Translations under genes and position numbers: made by a program
Shown here: positions 6,579-13,510 of the stretch, piece by piece
Layout: every line of letters starts with the position of its first letter
Numbering within the stretch: position 1 is the first letter of the stretch
Notes under the pieces: model-generated
What the model was told of the DNA's origin: nothing
Database searches by the model: none
The model's input: only the letters and a program-made list of their open reading frames with translations
NCBI GenBank assembly: GCA_900768675.1
Contig: CAAGDT010000115.1
Location: forward strand, 1-14,756
Origin: Oscillospiraceae bacterium
GTDB lineage: Bacteria > Bacillota > Clostridia > Oscillospirales > Ruminococcaceae
Direction of reading: 5' to 3'
Length of the DNA stretch: 14,756 nucleotides

Positions 6579-7202
6579 ATGAAGCTGGACGCACTGCGCA
6601 CCAACACCAATATTTCCGCTTACAGATACGCCGCCGATTCATATCTCAGGGCGTCGGAGAACGCCAGAAAAATCGGTCTCAAGGATGAACAGACTGTTAA
6701 AGGAAACGAAAGCCGTTATGAGCTTGACGGAACACTCAAGGAAGAGTATTCAACCATAGGAAAAACAGGAATGAATACGGAAAAGGAGAGCAGCGACTCT
6801 CCTGCCGAGGTTCACAATAGAGAACACAACGGAAAACGGGACGGATTTGATAAGGACTGCCCTCTTTGCGAGTGCGAAACCTGCCGCAACAGACGGTATC
6901 AGGACGATTCAAACGACTCCGCTGTTTCCTTCCAGACTCCCACCAAGATGGACCCCGCTGCGGCTCAGTCCCGTGTACGGGGTCATGAAATGGAGCATGT
7001 CCGCCGTGAGCGCATGAAAGCCGCCGACGAGGGAAAGCATGTGGTTTCCCAGACGGTGCAGATTAAAACCGACATCTGCGAGGAATGCGGTAAAATCTAC
7101 GTTGCGGGCGGTCTTACAAGAACCGTTACAAGAACGGATATGCGGGATTTCCACAGTATGTTTATGCTTGGATTTGACGAGGAACAAGCGACAAGAACAT
7201 AA
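6579..7202 (+). CDS. Cys-rich HExxH protein (SprA-related putative metalloprotease)
   Basis: A 207-aa soluble protein of a conserved but uncharacterised Firmicutes family that I place near the SprA-related/putative metalloprotease group. Residues 1-90 are polar and probably disordered. Then come CPLCECETC (C94, C97, C99, C102), a QTPTKMDP stretch, and GHEMEH (H136, E137, H140), a textbook HExxH zinc-peptidase motif. After a helix follow CEEC (C167, C170) and AGGLTRT. The Cys pairs could hold a structural zinc. No signal peptide or membrane segment is seen, so export is not supported. A third zinc ligand is not evident, and catalysis is inferred only from the motif. The start follows aaggaggg at 6 nt. 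The gene has its own promoter and terminator, so it is a monocistronic unit. Confidence 0.7.
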   Translation: MKLDALRTNTNISAYRYAADSYLRASENARKIGLKDEQTVKGNESRYELDGTLKEEYSTIGKTGMNTEKESSDSPAEVHNREHNGKRDGFDKDCPLCECETCRNRRYQDDSNDSAVSFQTPTKMDPAAAQSRVRGHEMEHVRRERMKAADEGKHVVSQTVQIKTDICEECGKIYVAGGLTRTVTRTDMRDFHSMFMLGFDEEQATRT

Positions 7203-7221
7203 GCTGAGCGGAAAAAGCGAG

Positions 7222-7254
7222 CGGCAGGCTCTAAAGAGCCTGCCGTTATTTTTT
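7222..7254 (+). terminator. Rho-independent terminator of the HExxH gene
   Basis: Ten-pair GC-rich stem cggcaggctc (7222-7231) with gagcctgccg (7236-7245), loop taaa, then ttattttttg. It lies 19 nt past the stop codon. On the minus strand the stem is followed by a shorter interrupted T-run, so some bidirectional action is possible. Confidence 0.93.
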
Positions 7255-7304
7255 GCCAATTTTTCGGCGGTACTTGCAGATTGCAGTTAGTCCAAGAGGA
7301 GATT

Positions 7305-7369
7305 TCGCCATCTGCGGATGGCGACTTAGGGCTCTGCCCTAAGAACCTGCCACCTTTTGAAAAAGGTGG
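7305..7369. repeat. Three tandem hairpins, probable dispersed intergenic repeat
   Basis: Three perfect stems follow each other closely: tcgccatc/gatggcga (7305-7324), cttagggc/gccctaag (7325-7343) and ccaccttt/aaaggtgg (7350-7369), with loops of 3-4 nt. They lie between the convergent HExxH and MATE genes. No ORF here is credible. From memory, blocks of this kind (an AGGGCTCTGCCCT hairpin followed by a poly-T/poly-A hairpin) recur many times in gut Oscillospirales genomes; this could not be checked here. Confidence 0.7.
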
Positions 7370-7422
7370 ACGAAAACTTCATTATTTTCTGACAGTTTCA
7401 ATAATGCAATTTAAGACGAAGA

Positions 7423-8769
7423 TTATGAATTTTCTTCCGCCTGCACCGCAAGCTGCTTCAGCGTAGGAACTGCAATAAAAACAGTAAGCAAAAAGCTTAA
7501 GAAATCCGCAAGTGGTTGGGAGATAAGAAAGCCGTTATAGCCGAAAACAGCGGGCATTACAAGTATCAGCGGGATAAAGAAAAGCCCCTGTCTTGACATG
7601 GCAAGCAGACTTGCGCTGAAGGTTTTTCCTAAGTTCTGCATAAACATATTCGTGATGATTATAAAGCCGTGGAACAGGAAGCCGGCGCAGTGCCAGCGAA
7701 GGAGAGGCGTTCCCGCCGCAATAACTGCCGGGTCGTCACGGAAAAAGCCAACCGCCGCCTCCGAAACCGCAAATGCAAGCCCGCCGTAGATAAGCAGGAA
7801 AATCGTTGAAGCCTTTACGCAGAAAGCGTACACCTTTTTAACCCTGTCGTACCGCTTTGCGCCAAGGTTAAAGCCGCAGACGGGCTGGAAGCCCTGACCG
7901 AAGCCGATAACCGCCGAAGCGCCAAGCATAACTATCTTGTTCACCACCGAAACCGCCGCAATAACAGCTTCACCATAAGCTCCCGCCGCATGGTTAAGAG
8001 CAATCGCCGAAACGCTGGCGAAGCCCTGCCGCAGGAGGGAGGGAGTACCGAAGCGGAGTATTCCAGTAATTTTCTCCTTGTTAAGCTCAAGCCGAACTCT
8101 CTTGATTGAAAGCCTGTTGCCCATAACAAGCAGAATTACAAAGCTTACTGCCTGACTTAAAACGGTAGCAAGCGCCGCTCCCGAAACTTTCATATCAAGA
8201 GCAAATATGAACAGCGGGTCGAGGCACACGTTAAGCGCCGCTCCTATCGCAATTCCCACCATTCCACGGGCAGCGCTGCCCTGAAAGCGGAGCTGATTGT
8301 TAAGGGTAAAGGAAGCCATCATAAAGGGCACGCCGAAAAGCAGAATCCGCACATATTCCTCGGTACTGTCCACAAGCTGAGGGATAGCGCCAAGCAGCTT
8401 TACAAGGGGATTTATCAGCAAAATTCCCGCAAAAGCAAGGATAATGCCCGTAAGAAAGGAAAGAGTAAGCCCCGTATCCGCCATTCTGTCGGCGCTGTCG
8501 GTGTCTCCTTCCCCAAGCTTTCGGGAAATGTAGTTGCCCGAGCCGTGACCGTAGAAAAAGCCTGCGGACTGTATTATGTTCATTAAGGGCAGGGCAAGCC
8601 CCACCGCCGCAGTTGAAATTGTGTCAAGCTGACCTACAAAATAGGCATCCGCCATATTGTAGAGGGCGCTTATCAGCATTGAAATTATAGTGGGAACAGC
8701 CATTTTGCACACAAGGCGCTCTACCGGCTGACTTGTCATCATTATAAGCTTTTCTTCGGGAGTCTGCAT
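7423..8769 (-). CDS. MATE family multidrug/cation antiporter
   Basis: A 448-aa polytopic membrane protein of the MATE (multi antimicrobial extrusion) family, about 12 hydrophobic helices in two homologous halves of six. These proteins export drugs or metabolites using Na+ or H+ gradients. Typical features: an N-terminal segment with ITS/PVERL before helix 1; LYNMADAYFVGQL (36-48), the family's conserved 'D..fvg' helix; a matching second-half segment with GFGQGFQPVCGFNLGAKRYDRVKK in two pieces; and the QLRFQG motif between helices. The sequence is closest in style to MepA/NorM-like clostridial proteins; the substrate cannot be read from it. The ribosome binding site aaaggaaa lies about 8 nt before ATG. 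It is transcribed alone, divergent from the nucleotidyltransferase gene; a small perfect hairpin (cggca/tgccg, 8783-8795) sits in its leader next to the ribosome binding site. Confidence 0.95.
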   Translation of the reverse strand: MQTPEEKLIMMTSQPVERLVCKMAVPTIISMLISALYNMADAYFVGQLDTISTAAVGLALPLMNIIQSAGFFYGHGSGNYISRKLGEGDTDSADRMADTGLTLSFLTGIILAFAGILLINPLVKLLGAIPQLVDSTEEYVRILLFGVPFMMASFTLNNQLRFQGSAARGMVGIAIGAALNVCLDPLFIFALDMKVSGAALATVLSQAVSFVILLVMGNRLSIKRVRLELNKEKITGILRFGTPSLLRQGFASVSAIALNHAAGAYGEAVIAAVSVVNKIVMLGASAVIGFGQGFQPVCGFNLGAKRYDRVKKVYAFCVKASTIFLLIYGGLAFAVSEAAVGFFRDDPAVIAAGTPLLRWHCAGFLFHGFIIITNMFMQNLGKTFSASLLAMSRQGLFFIPLILVMPAVFGYNGFLISQPLADFLSFLLTVFIAVPTLKQLAVQAEENS

Positions 8770-8810
8770 TTTCGTTTCCTTTCGGCATTATGCCGCATAT
8801 TTATACATAT

Positions 8811-8839
8811 ATTTTACCCCAAGCAGCAGAATATGTCAA
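8811..8839 (-). promoter_or_regulatory. SigA-type promoter for the MATE gene
   Basis: On the minus strand, -35 TTGACA (8834-8839) and -10 TAAAAT (8811-8816) with a 17-bp spacer, about 40 nt upstream of the MATE ATG. Confidence 0.82.
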
Positions 8840-8840
8840 G

Positions 8841-8874
8841 CCCGCAGAAAAGGGAGTTCCTGCGGGATTTTTTT
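8841..8874 (+). terminator. Terminator-like hairpin before the nucleotidyltransferase gene
   Basis: Stem cccgcag (8841-8847) with ctgcggg (8860-8866) followed by a seven-T run (8868-8874): a plus-strand intrinsic terminator by shape. No plus-strand gene ends here; the nearest upstream one already has its own terminator at 7222. It lies about 65 nt before the next plus-strand gene, so it either blocks antisense read-through or is a leader attenuator. No convincing promoter was found either before or after it: a CATAAT near 8898-8903 lacks a -35. Confidence 0.6.
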
Positions 8875-8938
8875 GTATAAACAATCCTTTCCTGCGGCAT
8901 AATAACATAACCGAAACTATCCCGAAAGGAAGGATATT

Positions 8939-11203
8939 ATGAAAGCTGTTATACTTGCGGGCGGCGAGGGCAGCCGCTTAAGACCTCTTACCTGCAATCT
9001 CCCGAAGCCCCTTGTTCCCGTCTGCGGAAAGCCCGTGCTGCTGCATATACTCGACCTGCTGGCGGAAAACGGCTGTACCGAAGCTGTTATTGCAGTACGC
9101 TATAAGGGCGAGAAAATCGAGAGCCTGCTTGAAAGCGGGAAATATAAGGGGATTTCCCTGTCCTTTTCACGAGAAAGCAAGCCGCTGGGTACTGCGGGCT
9201 GCGTTAAAAAGGCGGCGGACTTTGAGGAGGATTTTCTTGTAATAAGCGGGGACGCCGTCTGTGCCTTCGACCTTAAGGCTGCTATGGAAATGCACAAAAA
9301 AAGCGGCGCAGCGGCTACGATTATTACAAAGCGGGTTGACGACCCGAGAGAGTACGGGCTTATCGTAGGCGAGAACGGTAAAGTAAAAGGCTTCTGCGAA
9401 AAGCCTTCCTATATTAATTGCAGCAGTGAGCTTGCAAACACGGGAGTTTACGTCCTCTCTCCCTCGGTTGTTGACCTTATTCCCGCAGACGAAATGTGGG
9501 ACTTTGCTAAGAACGTTTTTCCCGAAATGCTGGAGAAAAAGCTGCCTTTAGGGTACATTGAGGAAAAGGGCTACTGGTGCGATATAGGGGACATTTCCGC
9601 CTATAAGCGGTGCAATACGGATATGCTCCTTGGAAAGGTTGGAAGCGCCTCTGCGGGCAGGGGCAGGCTTACCCTTGGTACGGATAATAAGAGCTGCTTT
9701 TACGGCGGGGACGTTCAGCTCTCCTTAAGCGTCTATATAAGCGGCAATACCGTAATCGGCGAAAGTGTAAGTATCGGCGACAGCACAAAGCTTCACAACG
9801 CAATCATTATGAACGGCGCATATATCGGCGAAAACGTAACTCTTAACGACTGCATTATCTGCTCGGGAGCAAAGATAGAAAGCGGTGCGGCGGTGTATGA
9901 AAATGCAGTTGTGGGCGAAAACTCGGTTATCGGCGAAAATGCGGTAATATGCAGCGGAATAAGGGTCTGGCAGGACAAGCAGGTGCCACACGGAGCCTTT
10001 GTCAACAGCGACCTTAAGTACGGGGTAAAAATTCCTGCGGATATTACAGAGGAGGGCATAAGCGGGGAAACAAATACGGTTATTACTCCCGAATTTGCAG
10101 GAAGGCTGGGCTGCGCCCTTTCTAAGACAACCGAAGGCTATATTGCTGCCGCATGCAGTGAGGAGGCTTCCTCGGAAACCCTGAAAAGCGCTTTGCTGAG
10201 CGGAATTTCCAGTACCGGCAGGCAGTGCTTCGACTGCGGAAACGCAACACTTCCTATGCTCGCCCATACAGCAAGACTGCTGAACTGCGATATAATCGTG
10301 CATATAACCGCAAAGACCGCCGCCCGTATTCTGATATACAACAAGGGGCTGCTGCCGCTGACAAGGGTGCAGGAAAGGCTGCTTGAAAACGCACTTAACC
10401 GAGGGGAGTATCTGAGTGCGGGCTGGAACGGCTTCAGCAGAATTAACCGCTTTACGGGTTCTTCTGCTCTGTACAGGGCTATGCTTGACGACCTTACGGA
10501 TTTTGAGGCGCCCTTTGATATTTCCCTTAACTGCCCCGACAGCTATTCGGCGGGGGTTTACTCGCCATACCTAAAAAAAATAAGCGGCGGCAGAGAGAAG
10601 CTTACGATTTCCCTTAATGAACGGGGAACAAGGTCGGAAATAACCTGCGGGGAAACGAGTATCGACTACTGCTCAATGCTGCTGATTGCGGCTATAAGGA
10701 CTATGAGCCGTGGTTATGACGTTGCCCTTCCCTTTTCATTCCCCCAGACCGCCGATTTTGCAGCGGAAAGCTACGGCAGGCGGGTGCTGCGCTACTTTGC
10801 AAGCTCCATGGACGACCGTGACGGGGCGGCAAGGCGGCTTGCGGCAAGGCAGACCTTTCTTCACGACGGCTTTGTGCTGGCGCTTACGGTGCTGAAATAT
10901 CTTACCGAAAGCGGGCTTTCCCCCGAGGAGGCTCTTAAGGGTATTCCCCGCTCACAGCGGGCAAGACGGTTTATTCATATAACCTGTCCGCCCCAGAAAA
11001 TCCTCGGCAAAATCGGCGCTTCGCCTGCTGAAAATGAGGGCGCATATATTTCCGCCGACGGAGAACGGGTTTTTCTCCGCTCAAATAAGCGTGGCACGGG
11101 GCTTTATCTCTTTGCGGAAAGCTTTGGTGCTGAAACCGCCGCAGAGCTTTGCGACAGAACGGAAAAGCTTATAAAATCGGCTATGAAGGAAATCGAGGGG
11201 TAG
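8939..11203 (+). CDS. Sugar-phosphate nucleotidyltransferase fused to a degenerate phosphohexomutase domain
   Basis: A 754-aa fusion protein, often annotated as mannose-1-phosphate guanylyltransferase/phosphomannomutase. Residues 1-230 are a nucleotidyltransferase that would make an NDP-sugar from NTP and sugar-1-phosphate: LAGGEGSRLRPLT (6-18), K23 in LPKPL, G104-D105, EKP (154-156) and CDIGD (214-218). Residues about 255-350 are a left-handed beta-helix of isoleucine/valine hexapeptides (VIGE, YIGE repeats). From about 375 it follows the phosphohexomutase plan but lacks its motifs: the ASHNP serine loop is replaced by VHITAKTAA (454-462), the Mg-binding DGDxDR by LNERGTR (559-565), and the RPSGTEP phosphate loop by RSNKRGTG (714-721). 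HDGFVLAL (642-649) still matches the DG helix of domain III. Mutase activity is therefore unlikely. It is likely a cell-envelope or glycan precursor gene; the sugar is unknown. The ribosome binding site is ggaagga. Confidence 0.88.
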   Translation: MKAVILAGGEGSRLRPLTCNLPKPLVPVCGKPVLLHILDLLAENGCTEAVIAVRYKGEKIESLLESGKYKGISLSFSRESKPLGTAGCVKKAADFEEDFLVISGDAVCAFDLKAAMEMHKKSGAAATIITKRVDDPREYGLIVGENGKVKGFCEKPSYINCSSELANTGVYVLSPSVVDLIPADEMWDFAKNVFPEMLEKKLPLGYIEEKGYWCDIGDISAYKRCNTDMLLGKVGSASAGRGRLTLGTDNKSCFYGGDVQLSLSVYISGNTVIGESVSIGDSTKLHNAIIMNGAYIGENVTLNDCIICSGAKIESGAAVYENAVVGENSVIGENAVICSGIRVWQDKQVPHGAFVNSDLKYGVKIPADITEEGISGETNTVITPEFAGRLGCALSKTTEGYIAAACSEEASSETLKSALLSGISSTGRQCFDCGNATLPMLAHTARLLNCDIIVHITAKTAARILIYNKGLLPLTRVQERLLENALNRGEYLSAGWNGFSRINRFTGSSALYRAMLDDLTDFEAPFDISLNCPDSYSAGVYSPYLKKISGGREKLTISLNERGTRSEITCGETSIDYCSMLLIAAIRTMSRGYDVALPFSFPQTADFAAESYGRRVLRYFASSMDDRDGAARRLAARQTFLHDGFVLALTVLKYLTESGLSPEEALKGIPRSQRARRFIHITCPPQKILGKIGASPAENEGAYISADGERVFLRSNKRGTGLYLFAESFGAETAAELCDRTEKLIKSAMKEIEG

Positions 11204-11229
11204 GATTATTATACTGCCCCTTAAAAAAC

Positions 11230-11258
11230 TTGACATTTGCGCCAGTCTGTTATATAAT
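11230..11258 (+). promoter_or_regulatory. Perfect consensus SigA promoter for RNase J
   Basis: TTGACA (11230-11235), exact 17-bp spacer, TATAAT (11253-11258). Just before it, a hairpin without a T-run spans the previous gene's stop (aggggtag 11196-11203 with ctgcccct 11214-11221), so separation from the upstream gene is incomplete by sequence. Transcription would start near 11265. Confidence 0.92.
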
Positions 11259-11264
11259 AAATAA

Positions 11265-11488
11265 TGTATTGTTTTGTGTATTGCAGATTTAATCTGTATG
11301 ATATATTAAAATGTATTTTTTCAGGGTGCAGGAAGCCAAAGCTCGCCGTTTCAGCGCACTTATCGGCTTTCTGTCAGCCTGATTTTAAGAAATCCTCATT
11401 CTTAACAACATTCCATTCGGGGATTTCTACATAAAAAGGCAGTCCACCCGTCACTAAGGGCTGTCCAAAAACAAAAAGGAGAAATCAA
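11265..11488 (+). promoter_or_regulatory. Long structured 5' leader of RNase J mRNA
   Basis: About 220 nt separate the predicted start of transcription from the RNase J ATG, without any supported ORF. Visible stems: cagat/atctg (11284-11296); aggaagcc (11330-11337) with ggctttct (11365-11372, one G-U); agaaatcc (11388-11395) with ggatttct (11421-11428, 8 perfect pairs); and ggcag (11438-11442) with ctgtc (11461-11465) enclosing ccc/ggg. The last sits just before the ribosome binding site (aaaggag, 11476-11482). No known riboswitch consensus was recognised. Self-regulation through the leader, as known for RNase E in E. coli, is an inference only. Confidence 0.5.
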
Positions 11489-13408
11489 ATGGCAAAGACA
11501 AATGAACAGATAATCCCCGCTTCCGGGGATAAGAAGCGCACGGCGGCTAATGCTGCCCCTAAGCGCAGATATTTTGCGCCCAAAAAGGCTGCACCGAAGA
11601 AAGGACAGAAAACTCAGAAGGCGCAGAAGGCTCAGCCTCAGAAAACAAAGGCCGCTCAGACGGAAAAGGCGGTAAAGACAAAGCAGAAAGCCGCCCAGAC
11701 AACAGCTCCCCTGATTTCAGCACCCCTGCCCAAAAAGACGGGAAGAAAGGGCGCTACCCTTAAAATCATACCCTTAGGCGGACTTAACGAAATCGGCAAG
11801 AATATGTATCTCTACGAGTGCTGCAACGATATGTTCATCGTTGACTGCGGTCTCGCCTTCCCGGACGACGATATGCTTGGCGTAGACCTTGTTATCCCGG
11901 ATTTTACCTATGTTATCAAGAACAAGGAAAAGCTTCGGGGCGTTGTCCTTACCCACGGACACGAGGACCATATCGGCGGGCTTGCATACCTGCTCAAAAA
12001 GGTAAACGTTCCCGTTTACGGCACTAAGCTTACCCTCGGTCTTGTTGGCGGAAAGCTTACCGAACACGGTATTCTTTCTGAATGTTCCCTTAACGTTGTT
12101 CAGCCCCGCCAGACCGTAAAAATGGGCTGTATGGCGGTTGAATTTATAAGAGTAAATCACTCAATCCCGGATGCCTGCGCTTTTGCAATCCACACTCCCG
12201 CAGGTGTTGTTATCCACACAGGCGACTTCAAGATTGACTACACACCTATTGAGGGCGGAATAATCGACCTTGCCCGCTTCGGTGAGCTTGGAAACAAGGG
12301 AGTTCTTGCCCTTCTTTCCGAAAGTACAAACGCAGAGCGCCCCGGCTACACAATGTCAGAGCGCAAGGTTGGCGCTACCTTCAGGAATTTCTTCTCACAG
12401 GCAGAGGGCAAGCGCATTATCGTTGCAACCTTCTCCAGCAACATTCACCGTATTCAGCAGATTATCGACAATGCCGCAAACACAGGCAGACGGGTTGCGG
12501 TTTCCGGCAGAAGTATGGTAAACGTACTGCATACGGCTATGGAACTGAACTATATCAAAGTGCCGAAGGGTATGCTTGTTGACATAGACAAGATAGGAAA
12601 AATCCCGCCGGAGGAGCTTGTAATTATAACTACCGGCAGTCAGGGCGAGCCTATGTCCGCACTTTCAAGAATGGCAAACAACGAGCACAGACAGGTAACA
12701 ATCAACCCCGAGGACCTTATAATTATCTCCGCTAATCCTATCCCCGGCAACGAAAAGCTGGTTGGCGGGGTTGTAAACGAGCTTATGCGGGCAGGAGCAA
12801 AGGTAATCTACGAGGCAATGTACGACGTGCACGTTTCGGGCCACGCCTGCCAGGAGGAGCTTAAGACCATGATAGCCCTCACCCGCCCGAAATTCTTCAT
12901 ACCGATTCACGGCGAGTTCAAGCACATGTTCAAGCACGCTGAGCTTGCAAGACAGCTTGACATTCCCGAGGAAAATATCTTTATTTTGGGCAACGGCAGC
13001 GTTGCTGAAACCGACGGCGAGGAAATGAAGATAACCGGTCAGGTCACCGCAGGCAGAGTGCTTATCGACGGACTTGGCGTAGGCGACGTTGGCTCGGTAG
13101 TTCTTCGTGACAGAAAGCGGCTTGCACAGGACGGACTCATTATAATAGTATCCTCTATCGAAAAGTCAACCGGCAAAATAGTTTCGGGTCCCGACCTTGT
13201 TTCAAGAGGCTTTGTGTATGTAAGGGAATCCGAGGAGCTTATGGAGGAATCAAGAGCTCTTATGGAGTCGGTGCTGCTTAAGGGTCTTACCCCGAATATG
13301 CGGGAATGGGGCACAATAAAGGGAGAAATGAAGGACGCACTCAGCGGCTTTATCTTCTCGAAAACAGGCAGAAGTCCTATGATACTTCCGATTATAATGG
13401 AAGTGTAA
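11489..13408 (+). CDS. rnj: Ribonuclease J with long basic N-terminal tail
   Basis: RNase J (639 aa) is a metallo-beta-lactamase/beta-CASP nuclease with endonuclease and 5'-3' exonuclease activity, central to mRNA decay and rRNA maturation in Firmicutes. The core starts near residue 90 (LKIIPLGGLNEIGKN). Metal and catalytic motifs: HGHEDH (H156, H158, D160, H161), NHSIPD, HTGDFK and, near the end of the beta-CASP part, PIHGEF. The C-terminal domain (about 530-639) is present. Residues 1-88 are an extra low-complexity Lys/Ala/Gln/Pro-rich tail with no hydrophobic core, absent from B. subtilis RNase J1/J2 (about 555 aa). It may bind RNA or degradosome partners (inference). The paralogue type, J1 or J2, cannot be assigned. 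It has a strong ribosome binding site and promoter; gdpP follows after 102 nt without a clear terminator. Confidence 0.96.
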   Translation: MAKTNEQIIPASGDKKRTAANAAPKRRYFAPKKAAPKKGQKTQKAQKAQPQKTKAAQTEKAVKTKQKAAQTTAPLISAPLPKKTGRKGATLKIIPLGGLNEIGKNMYLYECCNDMFIVDCGLAFPDDDMLGVDLVIPDFTYVIKNKEKLRGVVLTHGHEDHIGGLAYLLKKVNVPVYGTKLTLGLVGGKLTEHGILSECSLNVVQPRQTVKMGCMAVEFIRVNHSIPDACAFAIHTPAGVVIHTGDFKIDYTPIEGGIIDLARFGELGNKGVLALLSESTNAERPGYTMSERKVGATFRNFFSQAEGKRIIVATFSSNIHRIQQIIDNAANTGRRVAVSGRSMVNVLHTAMELNYIKVPKGMLVDIDKIGKIPPEELVIITTGSQGEPMSALSRMANNEHRQVTINPEDLIIISANPIPGNEKLVGGVVNELMRAGAKVIYEAMYDVHVSGHACQEELKTMIALTRPKFFIPIHGEFKHMFKHAELARQLDIPEENIFILGNGSVAETDGEEMKITGQVTAGRVLIDGLGVGDVGSVVLRDRKRLAQDGLIIIVSSIEKSTGKIVSGPDLVSRGFVYVRESEELMEESRALMESVLLKGLTPNMREWGTIKGEMKDALSGFIFSKTGRSPMILPIIMEV

Positions 13409-13433
13409 TTTCTTTATTTTTTGGCATTTGCTA

Positions 13434-13485
13434 TATCGGGCGGCTATTGCTGTCCGATAAGGCTGACGGTTTATCGTCAGCCTGC
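13434..13485 (+). repeat. Double hairpin between RNase J and gdpP, sharing a 19-nt element with the window start
   Basis: Hairpin one: tatcgggcggc (13434-13444) with gctgtccgata (13449-13459), 11 pairs with two G-U, loop tatt. Hairpin two: ggctgacg (13461-13468) with cgtcagcc (13475-13482), 8 perfect pairs, loop gtttat. No T-run follows, so it is not a standard terminator. The last 19 nt (13467-13485, cggtttatcgtcagcctgc) occur again at 87-105. It lies in the 102-nt gap between the two genes, 12 nt before the gdpP ribosome binding site, and could affect processing or translation of the joint mRNA. Confidence 0.6.
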
Positions 13486-13510
13486 ACAAATTCCGTAAGG
13501 AGGTGCATAT

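Noticed and set aside
7281..7466. 61-codon plus-strand ORF in the hairpin repeat
   Set aside because: It reads through three palindromes and into the MATE gene; no ribosome binding site.
9725..10303. 192-codon minus-strand ORF
   Set aside because: Shadow of the beta-helix repeat region of the nucleotidyltransferase; periodic codons on the plus strand create an open antisense frame.
11196..11221. Terminator after the nucleotidyltransferase gene
   Set aside because: The 8-pair stem is followed by taaaaaac and not by Ts on the plus strand; the minus-strand T-run has no gene to serve.
11265..11488. A known riboswitch class in the RNase J leader
   Set aside because: No recognisable consensus of the common classes (c-di-AMP, c-di-GMP, SAM, TPP, cobalamin, glycine, fluoride and others) was seen by eye.
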